A stretch of 64,000 nucleotides of DNA from positions 248,001 through 312,000 of the forward strand of contig CBFFRP010000432.1 of the NCBI GenBank assembly GCA_965644295.1. The letters run 5' to 3'. Below are positions 1 through 11,683 of the stretch, one piece after another. The notes beneath the pieces were generated by a model. It was not told the DNA's origin and did not search any database. It saw only the letters and a list, made by a program, of their open reading frames with translations. A program made the position numbers and the translations under genes. This DNA comes from Paraphysomonas bandaiensis (lineage: Eukaryota > Chrysophyceae). The first letter of the stretch is position 1; the number at the start of each line of letters is the position of its first letter.

Positions 1-1
1 G

Positions 2-190
2 TCAGGTCAACCAACACTGTTACCAACTTCTCCTAGTACGCCGCCAACAGAGACGCCGAGTAGTGTACCAAGTAGCAGCCCTACTTCCCCGAGTAGTTCT
101 CCAACGTGTCTACCATCAGGAGAACCGACCTGTGTGCCGAGCATCATTCTTACCGTAGGTAGTAGGAGTTTCGATTTAATAGCCAAGTGA
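2..190 (+). CDS. 3' end of a Pro/Ser/Thr-rich protein (partial)
   Basis: An open frame runs in from the left edge and stops at TGA 188-190, giving 62 residues with no start in the window. It begins SGQPTLLPTSPSTPP and continues with PSSSPTSPSSSPT and PSGEPTCVPS, a proline every two to four residues. Such PT/PS linkers are typical of secreted or cell-surface proteins, and the GQPT flavour is especially common in stramenopiles (family knowledge). The last 14 residues (SIILTVGSRSFDLIAK) leave the repeat and may be genuine tail or unspliced intron: a GTAGGT donor-like site sits near 154. The function cannot be told from this fragment. Confidence 0.5.
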   Translation, partial: SGQPTLLPTSPSTPPTETPSSVPSSSPTSPSSSPTCLPSGEPTCVPSIILTVGSRSFDLIAK

Positions 191-747
191 TTCCATACCG
201 GTTTGAAGATATAGTGAAAGCAAAGTAACTGCTAGTAATTAACTACCGATTTGCAACACCATTACCAATATGTTGCAGTAATTGTAATGTTGAACGCTTG
301 AAAAGCTGTTGCTGCAACAGTATTGGCAAACTCAACTTCCTTCAATATACATCTATGTTAATTAAGTAACACTTAAGTACGTACAGTTAGATTTCGGCAC
401 ATTATATCTCATTGCGCACGCACAATGAAGGTTATGAATGCTACTTGGTATAGTTGCTCGGCGCAAAACATTGCGTCTCAGTTTAGTAAGCTCTAGCCTC
501 TAGCTAATAGATATACTGTTGTTCAATACGCTTGCAATAGAATACAAGTAGACATATGACAACAAGGGCACTCAGCATTACTTTTCTGTATGCTGACGAC
601 TTATAGAGTCATAGAGCACATTTCTCCACACGATGTGGCAACGCACGATAATACAAAACAACTCAGAGCTGCGTGTAGGCGCATGTTCGATCATTAAATT
701 AACAACAAATCATGCAATGATCTAGAAAATTAATCCTTTGACAACAA
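191..747. other. Intergenic, no gene seen
   Basis: About 560 bp of AT-rich sequence between the PT-rich tail and a small convergent gene. No open frame, RNA or clear repeat was recognised. Confidence 0.4.
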
Positions 748-912
748 TTATTCGCTATTTGCGCCACGTTTCATTAAAAGTTTTCCTTTAAACTCTTCGG
801 AGTATGTGGGCCAAAACATCCACTGCGCAAACAAAAACAGAGGAATGCCAAACAGAATCTTCCTCTTTCTCTTCAATAAAGATGGGACAGGTGATACGTT
901 GAAGCTAGGCAT
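748..912 (-). CDS. Tiny single-pass membrane protein (54 aa), unknown
   Basis: ATG at 912-910 and TAA at 750-748 give a 54-residue protein. Its order is a polar start (MPSFNVSPVPSLL), a basic cluster (KRKRK, residues 14-18), a hydrophobic helix (about residues 19-35, ILFGIPLFLFAQWMFW), then TYSEEFKGKLLMKRG. The basic-helix-charged layout resembles small subunits or assembly factors of the mitochondrial inner membrane complexes, but I recognise no specific family. It is intronless and reads convergently toward the PT-rich gene. It could be chance, although the organised composition argues against that. Confidence 0.45.
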   Translation of the reverse strand: MPSFNVSPVPSLLKRKRKILFGIPLFLFAQWMFWPTYSEEFKGKLLMKRGANSE

Positions 913-1383
913 GTTTATTTAAATTCGTTGGTTATGATTTCTTCAAATTAAATCACTGACTGAGTGTGAAGTAATGGCAGTATGGTGATATATATATATA
1001 TATATATACATACAGACATTGCATCACACCAACTACACAATACACACACATGCACACACACCTCGCAAAGCAATAACAGTGTATGCGTTCACATACACAC
1101 TCCACACAAAAAATCCCAGGTTTTCTCGTTTTACCCACAGTGGATATCAATTTTATGAACAGTATTTGCGGAAAACTATAAAAAATAGCACTATTACTTG
1201 GAATTTACCCACAACAATACAATCATGAACACATATAAGAAAACTGAAATGTCGTTTTATGATTCGATTTTATGTGGTGGAGTTTTAATGGGAAAGTATT
1301 TTTGTGACAAGAAATTAGATTACAAGCTGAAGCGATATATACCAATCTCCACTTTGGTATTGTTTCATTGAGAGAGCGCTGCC
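913..1383. other. Intergenic with TA microsatellite
   Basis: It holds a (TA)n run near 988-1008 and a CA-rich stretch near 1030-1100. It would contain the divergent promoters of the tiny minus-strand gene and of eL24. No coding signal was recognised; small open frames on both strands here are low complexity. Confidence 0.4.
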
Positions 1384-2099
1384 ATGGTTGTTAAGTAAGG
1401 AAATTTTGATATGATCTTTTGTAAAATTAATACGGGTGTGATGCAGAACTGATCTTTGCGCATTTAGCGAATTTAGAATATACCCTGGCCATGGAATGAA
1501 ATTCATTCGCAGGGACGGTCAGGTCCGTTTGTTTTGTGCATTGAGACTTATGGCTCTAACAGCTGTATTGTCTATTCTCACAGCCCATCTTTCTTTCTTC
1601 TTCCAAGTGCAAGCACATGGTTAACCAGAGAAAGAAGCCTGCTAAGTTGATGTGGACCCAGTCCTGGAGACGCCTCAACAAGAAGGGCAAGGAAGAGGGT
1701 GCCACAAAGAAGAGGTGACGCAGTTTATTTTTTACAATATGTTTCTAATTTGTAAATATATAGAACACGCAAGGTTGTTAAGGCTCAGCGTGCCATCGTC
1801 GGTGCATCTCTTGAGGAGGTATATTTGTGTTGATAACTATAGACTTTGTCCTCACTAGTATTCAGCTCAAGAAGAAGAGACTCAGTTCCAAGCCCCAGGG
1901 CGTCGCCGCTGAGGCTGCCTTAAAGTGCGTTGTATGTTGTTTATTAATGTAATGTTGATATATTTTCTACAGGGAGGTCAAGGGCCGCCAAAAGGCTGCT
2001 GGTGGTGCCAAGAACTACGCCACTGGCCCCCGTTCCAAGGCCAACGTCCCTAAGGTCCAGCGCTCTGCTGCCAATGCCAGAGGTGGAGCTAAGCGTTAA
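1384..2099 (+). CDS. RPL24: 60S ribosomal protein eL24
   Basis: Six exons join in phase: 1384-1394, 1447-1522, 1584-1714, 1764-1818, 1866-1924 and 1973-2099, giving 152 residues, normal for eukaryotic eL24. The N-terminus MVVKTDLCAFSEFRIYPGHG carries the family signature (C-x-F-S ... IYPGHG). Next come a DGQPIFLSSSKCKHM strand, the QRKKPAKLMWTQSWRR block that matches the family's R/K-rich W-T core, and a basic C-terminal helix. The protein sits in the large cytosolic subunit. One cysteine of the classical zinc ribbon is visible (residue 8) and the next near KCKH, so the ribbon looks partly kept. The first exon is only 11 bp, a common arrangement in ribosomal-protein genes. Confidence 0.93.
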
Positions 2100-2686
2100 G
2101 AATCTGTTGACATCTCCATGTAGCTTCCTTAGACTGTGTTGTTTGAGTGTTTCGCCATGAACATAGTATGCATGCGTTAATTAAGCACACAGTTTACTCT
2201 CTCTACTGGACGCATGCGTTTTACTTTTTCTATATCATACTATCTGTTATTATATGAGTTTCATATATGTTACTTCAGTGTCGCATCAGGAATACTGTTC
2301 TATTTGTAGTTGACGAAATTATTCCACACCCATAGCATCTAGCTCCAACTGGATGCTCAGAGCAGTAGGTAAAAATAACTTCGGTGTATCGTCAGACCAG
2401 AGTATGTTATGTACTTATGTTTACAAGGTATACCCAGGATACATCGGATCGTAGTTTCAGACCACAAATTTCTCCTATTATCTCACTTATGCTAGTGCAA
2501 TATGAAATGTATTACATATTTACTATATATACTGATAACAACCCACTTTTGTATACTTTCTTATCAGTAGCAACCATAACTTTCGAGTTTTTTATTTACA
2601 GAGATTGATTAATAATTGCAGCCATCGACAACTTATCACTTTTAAATCAAACATCGAAACAAGTTATTAGTTATTAGTTAGATGCA
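2100..2686. other. Intergenic, no gene seen
   Basis: AT-rich sequence 3' of eL24. A 74-codon open frame near 2384-2608 has no recognisable features and is probably chance. Confidence 0.35.
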
Positions 2687-3158
2687 ATGGCCTCAACACC
2701 TAACTTCCGGTGATGTATAGTACGAGAATTCCAGTCTGTATAACAGTTTCTCAATGATGGATGCACTGTGTTCCATTGACTGATTCTCTTGCAGTTTTGC
2801 AGTTGACAATTTGCTTTCTCAAAGAGCTCAAAATAGAGCTTGTCCAAGTTATGTCAAAGGTAAGGCCTCTTATATCCTTATATCCATGAATATCCGGTTC
2901 AAAGTCACAGATAGTTCATTAAAAACTAAGAGGAGTGGGTTGATCCCTTATTCCCCTGCTTATTTAGTTCATTTACATATTCCAGAGTTCTCAGCGCATG
3001 GTGTTCATATGGGGACATCTCAAACGGTATTCTCACTGCCCCGCTCAAGAAATCAAATGAAGCAGCATAAGCATTTCATTTATAATGATCTACTTTCCCG
3101 TCTCCAGTTATTCGAAAGGAGTATGTTAGGACAAGATGGAGTGATATATCTATGGTAA
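2687..3158 (+). CDS. Possible three-exon gene for a small unknown protein
   Basis: The model rests only on splice logic. ATG 2687 opens MASTPNF; exon 1 ends at 2709 before GTGATG, exon 2 runs 2795-2859 between a CTTGCAG acceptor and a GTAAGG donor, and exon 3 runs 2986-3158 after TTCCAG. Phases agree at both joins and give about 86 residues. The tail is basic and amphipathic (LPRSRNQMKQHKHF, then DLLSRLQLFERSMLG). Domain content is not recognised; a mitochondrial or ribosomal accessory protein is possible but unproven. An alternative is that the open frame from 2811 is chance. Confidence 0.35.
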
Positions 3159-3367
3159 ACGGTTGTGTCCATACCTGAACCTCACAGGATCTATGACAGT
3201 TAATGCATACATGACCAAATACGTGTATATAAAACGTATACTGCTGTATACATGTCCTGTATGTAGCCTGTAGCGCTGATTGCATCCATCTGCACACTCT
3301 GTACAATAGAAGAACCCCACATACAATACTCATATTTAAACCCATTGATATATCACAGATTTACACA

Positions 3368-3562
3368 ATGTTTGGTAACGTGTGGGGTATGGCAAAACGG
3401 CTTTGGTACAAGCCTAAATCGTTTGAGTTTTACTGGAATTGTGCGGGTGCTGTTGGGATATGTATATTAGCTGGTTATGTCGTTACTGATAAGCAATTTT
3501 ACTCGAATGTATTTCCAAAAAATACTAAGGAAGTAGCTGTTAAAGACAAAGATAGTTCATGA
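3368..3562 (+). CDS. Small single-pass membrane protein (64 aa)
   Basis: This is an intronless frame, MFGNVWGMAKRLWYKPKSF to VKDKDSS. Residues 1-18 are amphipathic and basic, residues 19-42 form one hydrophobic helix (FYWNCAGAVGICILAGYVV), and the last 22 residues are charged. The layout resembles nuclear-encoded accessory subunits of mitochondrial respiratory complexes, with a short matrix segment, one helix and an intermembrane tail. I cannot name the subunit. ATG 3368 is the first in-frame start and gives the amphipathic N-terminus. Confidence 0.55.
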   Translation: MFGNVWGMAKRLWYKPKSFEFYWNCAGAVGICILAGYVVTDKQFYSNVFPKNTKEVAVKDKDSS

Positions 3563-4319
3563 ATCGAGCGTTCCCTATATGCTCATTACATATGTTCTGA
3601 GACTGTTCATAGTAATCATTGAATTCTGTAATAATAGATTAAATTATCATGAATGGGTATATCTGTCCTTAAATTGTATGATAGATTTATTTTCTGTAAA
3701 ACATTCCCGCCATTTTTCGATGCAACGGTCCGCTTATAATTGAGAATATGCTTATCAGGAGAATAATGCAGTCAGTCAGAATGAGTGCTTCTCTGGGTTC
3801 AATGATTACAGGTGCGCCGCATTGTATTATCCCTCATCAAGAGTAAATGTAGTGCATTCTTCGTCTAAAGTTAATAATATATATTATAGTAAGTGACAGC
3901 AAGAGTAAGTTGCTATTATTGGTAGATAGAAAACTTACTAGCTATATAGCGAAACTAGTTTAATGCAATAAACTTTTGCTTTGTACTTCTAATTGTTATC
4001 AACTACGAATAGCACCATATCCATAGTGTAGATTTTAGATATCACTTCAGGTGATATATGATATACTCCTAGGCTCAATTTTGTTCTTTCTAAAATGACA
4101 TAGATGATGGAAAGCCATGATGACTTTATATAGCTAGCTAGTGGGAATGTGGATTCCACATTCTAGAGGGTGAAATGTCATGCGATACGTACATCTAAGA
4201 CAGGAACAAATTAATATGTCATAGAATATGCAATAATGATTACTTATACGGTAATAACGTATCTATATGCACGGCTACGTAATACAACTACTTCAGTCCA
4301 ATAATATACATATCGATCG
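3563..4319. other. Intergenic, AT-rich
   Basis: The 3' flanks of two convergent genes. A short near-palindrome (GAATGTGGATTCCACATTC, 4145-4163) is present. No coding or RNA signal was recognised. Confidence 0.4.
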
Positions 4320-5736
4320 TTATCGGTACATAATGCTTTCATTACTATTCTCACATTTCTTTACAAATAATGGTTCTTTGTAGGCACTTGAATCTGTAGG
4401 TAGAGCTGTAATATCATACTTTCTCTCCCCCCTTTCATCATATGTAAACGTAATTTGCAGTCTATTCTCTAACTCCTCGGGCTTCTTGACTTTGGTACGT
4501 ACTGACGGAGCAACAATACGCAGCGCAGCCTCCGCGGAAGCGAGAGAATCATCGTCAATTTTGCTCTCTGATCGGTAGAGATGCTCTTTTTGCGACTCCA
4601 ATACACCACGAATATTTACGTCTGCAACACTTCTCTGGTGCCGTTCTAATCTTTCTGCGGCACATTTCCTCATCTCCACAACATCCTTCATTATCGATGA
4701 GTTTCAGACAGGTCATATTTTCTTAAGTACACATACCTTAACAAGATTCTGAACGTTCTCTTCTTGAGCAACATTCCATCGCAGTTCATAAGGCACTTCC
4801 TACATCCATATAAATATAAGTATACATACACACACTCGCCGTCAGCAGTATCATATGTAAGATCGGTACCTGGTTGCGCAATTCATACTTTCGCTTGGTC
4901 CATTTATCTTGTTCAATATTCTTCAGTCGTTTGTCAAACGTCTCTTTCAAGAGCGCTAGGAACACCACAAGATCGTTCATCTTATTCACTAATTTCTCGT
5001 CTTTTTTAATAGCCGTCTCCATTTCTGTCGGTATGATAGTAGCGGCAGCCATAGACTCCAGACGCAACAGAATGAGTCTTAGGTCCTCCGCAAGGACTTG
5101 ATATTGCTCTTTTACTACATGAACCATATCCTCTCCTTTAGTATTTTGAACCAATGGATCGACGCCTCTATGTATCATTACGGCTCCTACCTCGAAGGCA
5201 TGTTCTCGCAAGGCGAGCATTAACAGGGTGTCCCCAGGAGTGGCATGTTGAACCCGTTCAGTTCCATGTTTCGCGAATCGCCCCAGTTTACCGTCCACAT
5301 ATCCCCACTCCCTCTCAGATAGATAATACTTGCCATTTTTTTGTGCAAGTTGTCGCTCATTTTCCGACAACACAGATGCCTGGTTGTCAAATTGTGACTT
5401 GGCATAAAACCCATAGTTTCCTAATATAAATGGGCTTCCAAAGTCACCACCCTCGACGGTCATACTGATATCAGCAAGGCAGCTATCTAAAGCAGCGTCC
5501 GCTAGTTCACCGTCATCAGTTTCAAACGAATCTATTATATATCTAGCCCATAACGAATCAAGCTTTGAGCCAACGAACCCTTTCTTAGTTCTGATAGCGT
5601 TCGCGGGTATAAACCCTCGAAACACATCTTTGGACAAAGCAAGGGCAGTCTCTTCTTCAGATGTTGTTTTACGTGTTGCCAGCTTCTGGATAGATCCGAA
5701 CTTATTATTACGAGACATTACCAAGACTCCAGCCAA
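4320..5736 (-). CDS. Ankyrin-like protein with helical C-terminus, unknown function
   Basis: Three exons with phase-0 joins: 5736-4870, 4799-4737 and 4685-4320, about 431 residues. ATG 5736 (MAGVLVMSRNNKF) or the internal ATG at 5718 could start it. A region near residues 163-210 (TPGDTLLMLALREHAFEVG, then MIHRGVDPLVQNTKGED) has the pattern of one ankyrin repeat plus the beginning of another. Before it lies an unusual acidic region with KYYLSEREWGYVDGKLGRF. Downstream are long charged helices suggesting a coiled coil (KKDEKLVNKMNDLVVFLALL; AAERLERHQRS). No catalytic motif is seen. A scaffold or flagellar role is possible, but nothing in the sequence fixes it. Confidence 0.65.
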
Positions 5737-6744
5737 CAGGTCAATACTTGGAATATAAGCACTGTACTACAAGGACAAGTCTATATACACGAGCCAATAA
5801 CTACCGGAGGTAACACTCATTTGGCTGGAAAGAAACTAACGCATCTCTCTCTGTGATCTCATGTCTAACTGCTCATATCAATTCTATAGCTACTATATAA
5901 GCATAACCCACAGAACTATGTACTGCCTGTACAATGTACTCATATATCTATCCTACAGTGTATACACAGCAGTGAAACGGGGAGAAAAACTGAACAATAA
6001 GGAATACCGTGTTGTATACTGGAATACAATCCTCAGTACAACCTTATATATGATCAACTGCAGTCCTGTATACACAGCACACGACCTCATGTTCACTTCT
6101 TCGCATACTATCTCAGCTAAAACTCCTTGACGGCAATTCGAGCCGGAGGGTGTATCCCCTTCTAGAAGAATGTTAATAGTTGCTTTAAGTGGATGACAAT
6201 ATGCTAATATTAGTATATGATTATATTCGCATACTATGAAACTGAAAATATATTTGATGTGATTCGACGAATAGTAAAGTGGAGTTGAAGTCATCTAAAG
6301 TATGTTCCAATAGAAACAAAAAAGAAATTATTCAATAAATTCTATGAAATTTCTAGAAGTATCGAAGAAGACTTCAACAGATGTGGAGATTCATAGTACT
6401 CGGTACTCCATACTGTAGCAGTCTATTGCATGTATATGGTTATCAATTACAGTTAACTGACACACAGACTTACTGACATCGTAAGAAATCATATGACGAA
6501 TCCTGATTATACTTTGAGGATAATGTTCATAACAGATATATCAGACAATGCTTGTGGGGGGATCATGATTTAAATCACTAGAACAGTAGATGGTATGGTA
6601 GTTTACATGAGGGGTCAGTGCATCAGATGTTACTGAGTGATCAATCGTCAGAAGAGTTGGGGCAGATGAAATGGCTACTCTACTGAAGTTACCATAACAA
6701 CAGCCATCTCACAGTATCATATGGGAGATTACTATCAGCTACAG
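5737..6744. other. Intergenic, no gene seen
   Basis: The upstream flank of the ankyrin-like gene. Overlapping open frames on both strands around 5860-6290 mirror each other and have low-complexity composition, so I do not call them genes. Confidence 0.4.
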
Positions 6745-7045
6745 TCACTTTCGACTTTTGAATATTTCTCAGTGCAGTTCGTAAGAGAAGTTTGAAGTAG
6801 TAGTACTGGATAAATACATCTATTACTGCATATACAATTGTCTGTTGTCATGTAAAATATATCAACAACATAATTAGATCATTCTTTCATGTCAATCACT
6901 TATCAACTTCCGAATCTTGAATCGCCATGGTACTTCAGCTTCACAGTTATAGCTATATAGTATTTTTGGCTACCTATTACAGGTTTTCACATTGAAGTTC
7001 ATATATTCTACAGTTATATCTTAGAGAAATATACGTAGTCCAACA
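6745..7045 (-). repeat. Diverged solo LTR related to the 24.4-kb LTR
   Basis: Read on the minus strand from 7045, this starts TGTTGGACTACGTATATTTC and tracks the LTR at 24426 (TGTTGGAATACGTATGTTTC). It keeps the AAGATA-ACTGTAGAATA block, the AGCTATAACTGTGAA block, the GATTCAAGAT-CGGAAGTTGA block and a TATACAATTG block near 6835. The inner end (about 6745-6790) is poorly conserved, so that limit is approximate. No internal domain or partner LTR is next to it, so it is a solo LTR or fragment left by recombination. Confidence 0.65.
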
Positions 7046-7508
7046 GTCACAGGTAAGTTATAGCTAAGTTATATATTATACTATGATACCCGGTAACTGT
7101 CTGGTAAATTGTATGCATTCGATTAGTGCGTGTAACTATTTTTCTTCTTTTTATATGCATGCGCATGTAAGTTTCTTAGATATATGAAAATATATAGATT
7201 GATACCAATATATTATTTATCATGGTGGCAACAATATATTGAATACTGAAGAGAAATCTTATTATCTTTTACGACGAAACAATCCGAAAACTAGTAGGCT
7301 CAGTAATGGTACCCTAGCGAAATCGCAACCATAATTTGAATCAAAGATGGGACATGCTATATTACATCGACATTGACAGTTTGTACAGTCTACATACAAA
7401 TTAGACTAGAAGTACAAGAGCAACTACAGTACAAACACATAAAACACTCTAAAAAATACAAGCACTCTAGATATTTAAATTTAGTGTACGTGCGATCCTA
7501 GTCTAGCG
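7046..7508. other. Intergenic, no gene seen
   Basis: AT-rich 3' flank of the coiled-coil gene, with nothing recognised. Confidence 0.4.
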
Positions 7509-10500
7509 CTAAATATCTGATAGGTCCGGCTCATCATCATCACCTCCAAGTAAAATAAGAGATGCAGTTGTGGGGTTATATAACGTAGTTGGAGCTTGAC
7601 TCGCATTGTTTCTCTCGCCGCAGCTTAAAGAGGACCCACTTCCTGTGGGAGTTGGTGCCAAAGACGATATCGCTGAATTTACAGATGGGCTAGCGCATAT
7701 ACTCTTCCGTATATCTCGTAGTGCAATAACCTGGCCATCACCATCTGGATCAGTATTAACAGTCAAATTGGGCTTTCTCATTGTTGGATTTCTCGAAGAT
7801 GCAGCAGATGATACTGAACTATCACTATCGGAGTCGTGGGCTCTGCTGTTTCGTGCGATACGACTCGCAATGCGGTGAATCTGTATGTACGACTCATTTA
7901 CACTGTCATCTCCTTGCAGTTCTTCCTGTGATTCAATTCGCGCCAGAACTGTGCTAGGGTCATCATCCCCAATACCAGCCATTCGATTCATCAGCTTCCT
8001 CGGGTGCGATCTGGACTTTGCGCTATCGGCTTTTTCTCTCTTTCCGTGCAGTGATTTTATTTCGACAACTTTTTTCACGGAATCTTCTATATCAGAATGT
8101 CGACGCTCAATTTTCTCACTTAACGTGTCAATCATTGATCGTGCTGCTTCTTCAGAGCTTGGCGTCAACTGAAAGCAATTGGTTAAATCACACCGATTGA
8201 GTAAATATGCAATTACCTCTTCTGATAAATTCTTCCTTAGCGCAGTTTCATCGTCTCCTTGTATTTCACTTTTCAAAAGCGAGGCCTGTCTTCGTAATTT
8301 CTTGTTTGCAGACATGGCAGCATCCGCAACCTGCAAAGTCACAGTGATGCAAAATATTACGTCAATTTTGGCAACCTACATCTGCAACAGACAATCGTCG
8401 AGGTTTCTCTGATCTTGCTCGAGAACCTAGTCGTAGGTTCTTCTCCGCTGCGACTCTCAAAACATGATGTTTCATAGATTTCACAGCTTTGGACGGCCGC
8501 GGATGAAGTTCAGCAAGAGCCGTCCTTTTAAGCTCATTAATGTCAACCTAATATACACTATTATATTTGTTGATATAGCAAAAAAATATGCGTACCAGTT
8601 GCGCAAGACCGTGATTTTTACACACATGTACAAACGACTTCTCATCAATAGTCTCGTCATCATTGCCATGCATAAGCGCTTCCCTGTAATCTCAATGAAT
8701 ATCACAAGGCCTACTTTAGCGTGCACCAAACCTGAACATCTTGAGAATTCGACGAGATGGAAAATGCTTTGCAGTTTTGCTGACAATTGTATGGAATTCA
8801 TTAAAAGATAGTACGCCATCGCCATTTTCATCTCCTTCGGAATAGAGCTTACTCTGAACAATAAATGTTAGAAAAATGAAATCCTGACACCACATAACAC
8901 TAACCAACTCGTTTTCAACCACTCGTATTCGCGAAAGTAGCATTTCTATCATGCTGCACACATGTTATTACAAGGAACGCATTAGTTACATATACATACG
9001 CTTGCAACAACTTTTCCATATTCACAACAACTGTCATTTTAGTTTGTGGTCCAACAGCAGCTGGTGATAAGGGGCTGTTTTCCTCTGTTTTCCCCTTCGT
9101 ATTTCCAGGCATGAACAGCTTTCTCATTACCGCACGCACGACAGTGTGCATACCATCTGTCTCGTCGATAGTTCCACGCGATGACAAAAACATAGCGCTG
9201 TGCTCCAAATGGCGCAACACGATCGCCATTTGTTTCTCAGATAAAAATCCTAATATTGCTTTGATGACTTGCACTGCACGATCTGCCGGTATCCAACAAT
9301 GAAACTTGTCTGTAACACACACATGGTCAGGTATTTTTATACGCCATTCGGGATCTTGATCATCGCCTTCCAAAAGAGCCTGATTTTTTCTCAAACTCTC
9401 AGAATTACTCTTTGCCGTAGCAATTGCGTCCTTGTAGTCACCATTATACGGGGCATGAAGCATACATTGCCTAAAAGACAGTATCAACTACATCATATTA
9501 TACTGGTCACATTCCAATCACCTAGCAAAGAGATACACCGATAACACACTCTTAGGGAGTGAACAATTCTTCGTGCGAATTAATCCCTTCTGGTTAACCA
9601 ATGCTCTGATACTACGACTTACGTGTCTCCCCGACTCAACATCATCGGCATCCACAGTATCTAATACTCCCAATGAACGAGCAAATGTGTGTAATAACGG
9701 GTGTTTCTTTAACAAAATATGATCTTTCATACTTGACATTAATAAGAATATCCCTCGCTCCGCCTCTTGACGCTGTGTAGTTCGAAGCAAAAATGTCTCA
9801 ATAATAAACTGTGGTAATTGTTGAATAATATAGCCATAAGAAGCATCTTCCGCATCAACTACGGACTTGAAATTATTCAGACTCCACACGTATCGAACAA
9901 CTTTCGATAGTGGCCACAGCTTCTCCGTTAATATTGACCTAGGTAGATTACTCATAAACTGGACAATTTCATCAGGGACGTGCCACTTTCCAGTAGATTT
10001 ATATTCTCTCAAGTCCGGATCATCATCAAGTTCACCCCTTTGGAGCTTTTGGAGTGAAACTGCCGCTTTGACTAAAAACTTGGCTATAATTAACATGTTA
10101 ACAGAAGGTCCAGAATGCGAAACTACCACTCACAAGTGCCTCTACAGCTTGGACAGAGCGCATATCTTGATGCCCGCCTCCACAGGTTTCGTGCCAACAC
10201 AGTGCCCTTGATAGGTAGTGTCCATCCATTCTGTCTATCAAAAGCCCCAAAATCATCCACTTCTGTTTGAGTCTCCGCATCAGATGTTTCACACTGCCGC
10301 CTTCTATCTGCTTGTTTGGGCAGTATCCGCCTTTCCTCTGCAGCCAGTATTTTTGCCTGATGGAGGGCATTCTCACGTTCAACCTGGAAGTAAGGGCATC
10401 AAGTTAATCTCCACAACACTTCACATTTATCATTAAATGGGAACACACCTGCATTTGGATTTCCAAACGCATTGCCTGCAATGTTTCTCTTTCCTTCGCC

Positions 10501-11683
10501 ACTATAGCTGCTTCATTTGCTTTGTGCGCAGTCGCAAGCTTCTCGTTTTCTTTCCTTTCAAGTTCTAATATATGCACGAAATCCGTGTGCTGTCGACGCA
10601 ACTGCTCAATTTCCTTATTCAAGTACCTAATTTCAACCTATATTTCCAGAACAATGCATAATTTCAAAGTATAGTACGATATACTATTCTACAACCGCTT
10701 AATATAAGAATATATATAAATAAAATAACTCAACATGCATTACACATGCCGTCCGTACTGCACTGACTTTTTTTGCGTGACACACAGCTTCCAGCTCTTC
10801 TATTCGTATTTCTGCCTGTTCAGCACGTCGGCGGTAGATGTCTGACTCCTCTGTACTTTTAGCAAAAGCAGATTCTAGTTCGCTTACTCGGTTCCTCAAT
10901 TCGACCAACTCCTTCGATTGTGACTGAATAATAATATAAAATTATTATATATATATATGATAATAAATGGAATGTATACGGACTTGAAATTTGTGCCGAT
11001 GCATCATCAGGATCTCTGACATCATCCTCTGAAATAACTTTAAAAACAGTTTATTTGATTCTTCGAGATTTCTCCCCATTCCAGGCCTATGTCCTCTCAA
11101 GCTCTGTGCAACAGATTCAATTGTGCTGTGCACTTCGACTACTTCTTGCAAAACTCCCTACACTAAATTGAGGCGACATATAAGTTATATGTGTTATCGC
11201 TTTCACCTTTATTGAATCTGAACCTAGCATTGTCTTTAACTGGAGTTCGCCCATATGTCCTGCCTTAGCCAATATATCAGCCGGTGTCTTTACCCTTCCC
11301 TGACCAGGTTCTAGCCCTGTATATTTTAAAGTTGATTATCATGACAATAGAACAACAATAAACGTACCAGGTTGAAGTGTCACACGGTGTAGCATGTCAG
11401 ACACACTGTGCATATCTTCAACATGAAGTGGTCCCAGGTGCACTGATCCACCGGTACCTAATCCAGGAGTTTTAGGGGTCTTCAAAGCAGATCTGCGAGG
11501 CATATCCACTGGCTGTCGACAAGTGTCTACTTTTCCTCCATGCTTCTTAAATTTATGTTCGTGCTTCTGTTTAAGCATCTGAAAATTTCCAGCTTCATAA
11601 TACTCATTCAGTATGTTGTTAGCGGTTCCAACTCGTGCAGGTTCTTCTATTGAGACACGTCTCACAATAGTTTTAGGGCCCAT
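7509..11683 (-). CDS. Large coiled-coil protein with one EF-hand, unknown function
   Basis: A multi-exon gene (about 12 exons) reads from ATG 11683 (MGPKTIVRRVSIEEPARVG) to the stop at 7509 (DDDEPDLSDI). Order: a basic unstructured start; coiled coils at 10945-11150, 10699-10920 (ELVELRNRVSELESAFAKS) and 10404-10640; a CPSC motif near 10170; a helical globular region at 9518-10100 and 8915-9487; one canonical EF-hand at about 8770-8850 (DENGDGVLSFNE, Asp at 1, Glu at 12); then a Ser/Asp-rich tail. A long coiled coil with a globular middle and one calcium loop is common in ciliary or centrosomal proteins, but I recognise no family. Several small exons were placed by reading frame only, so the splice model is approximate. 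It might also be two adjacent genes. Confidence 0.7.

Noticed and set aside
5861-6294. Opposed 89- and 113-codon frames
   Set aside because: They overlap antisense to each other and neither shows domain or splice support.
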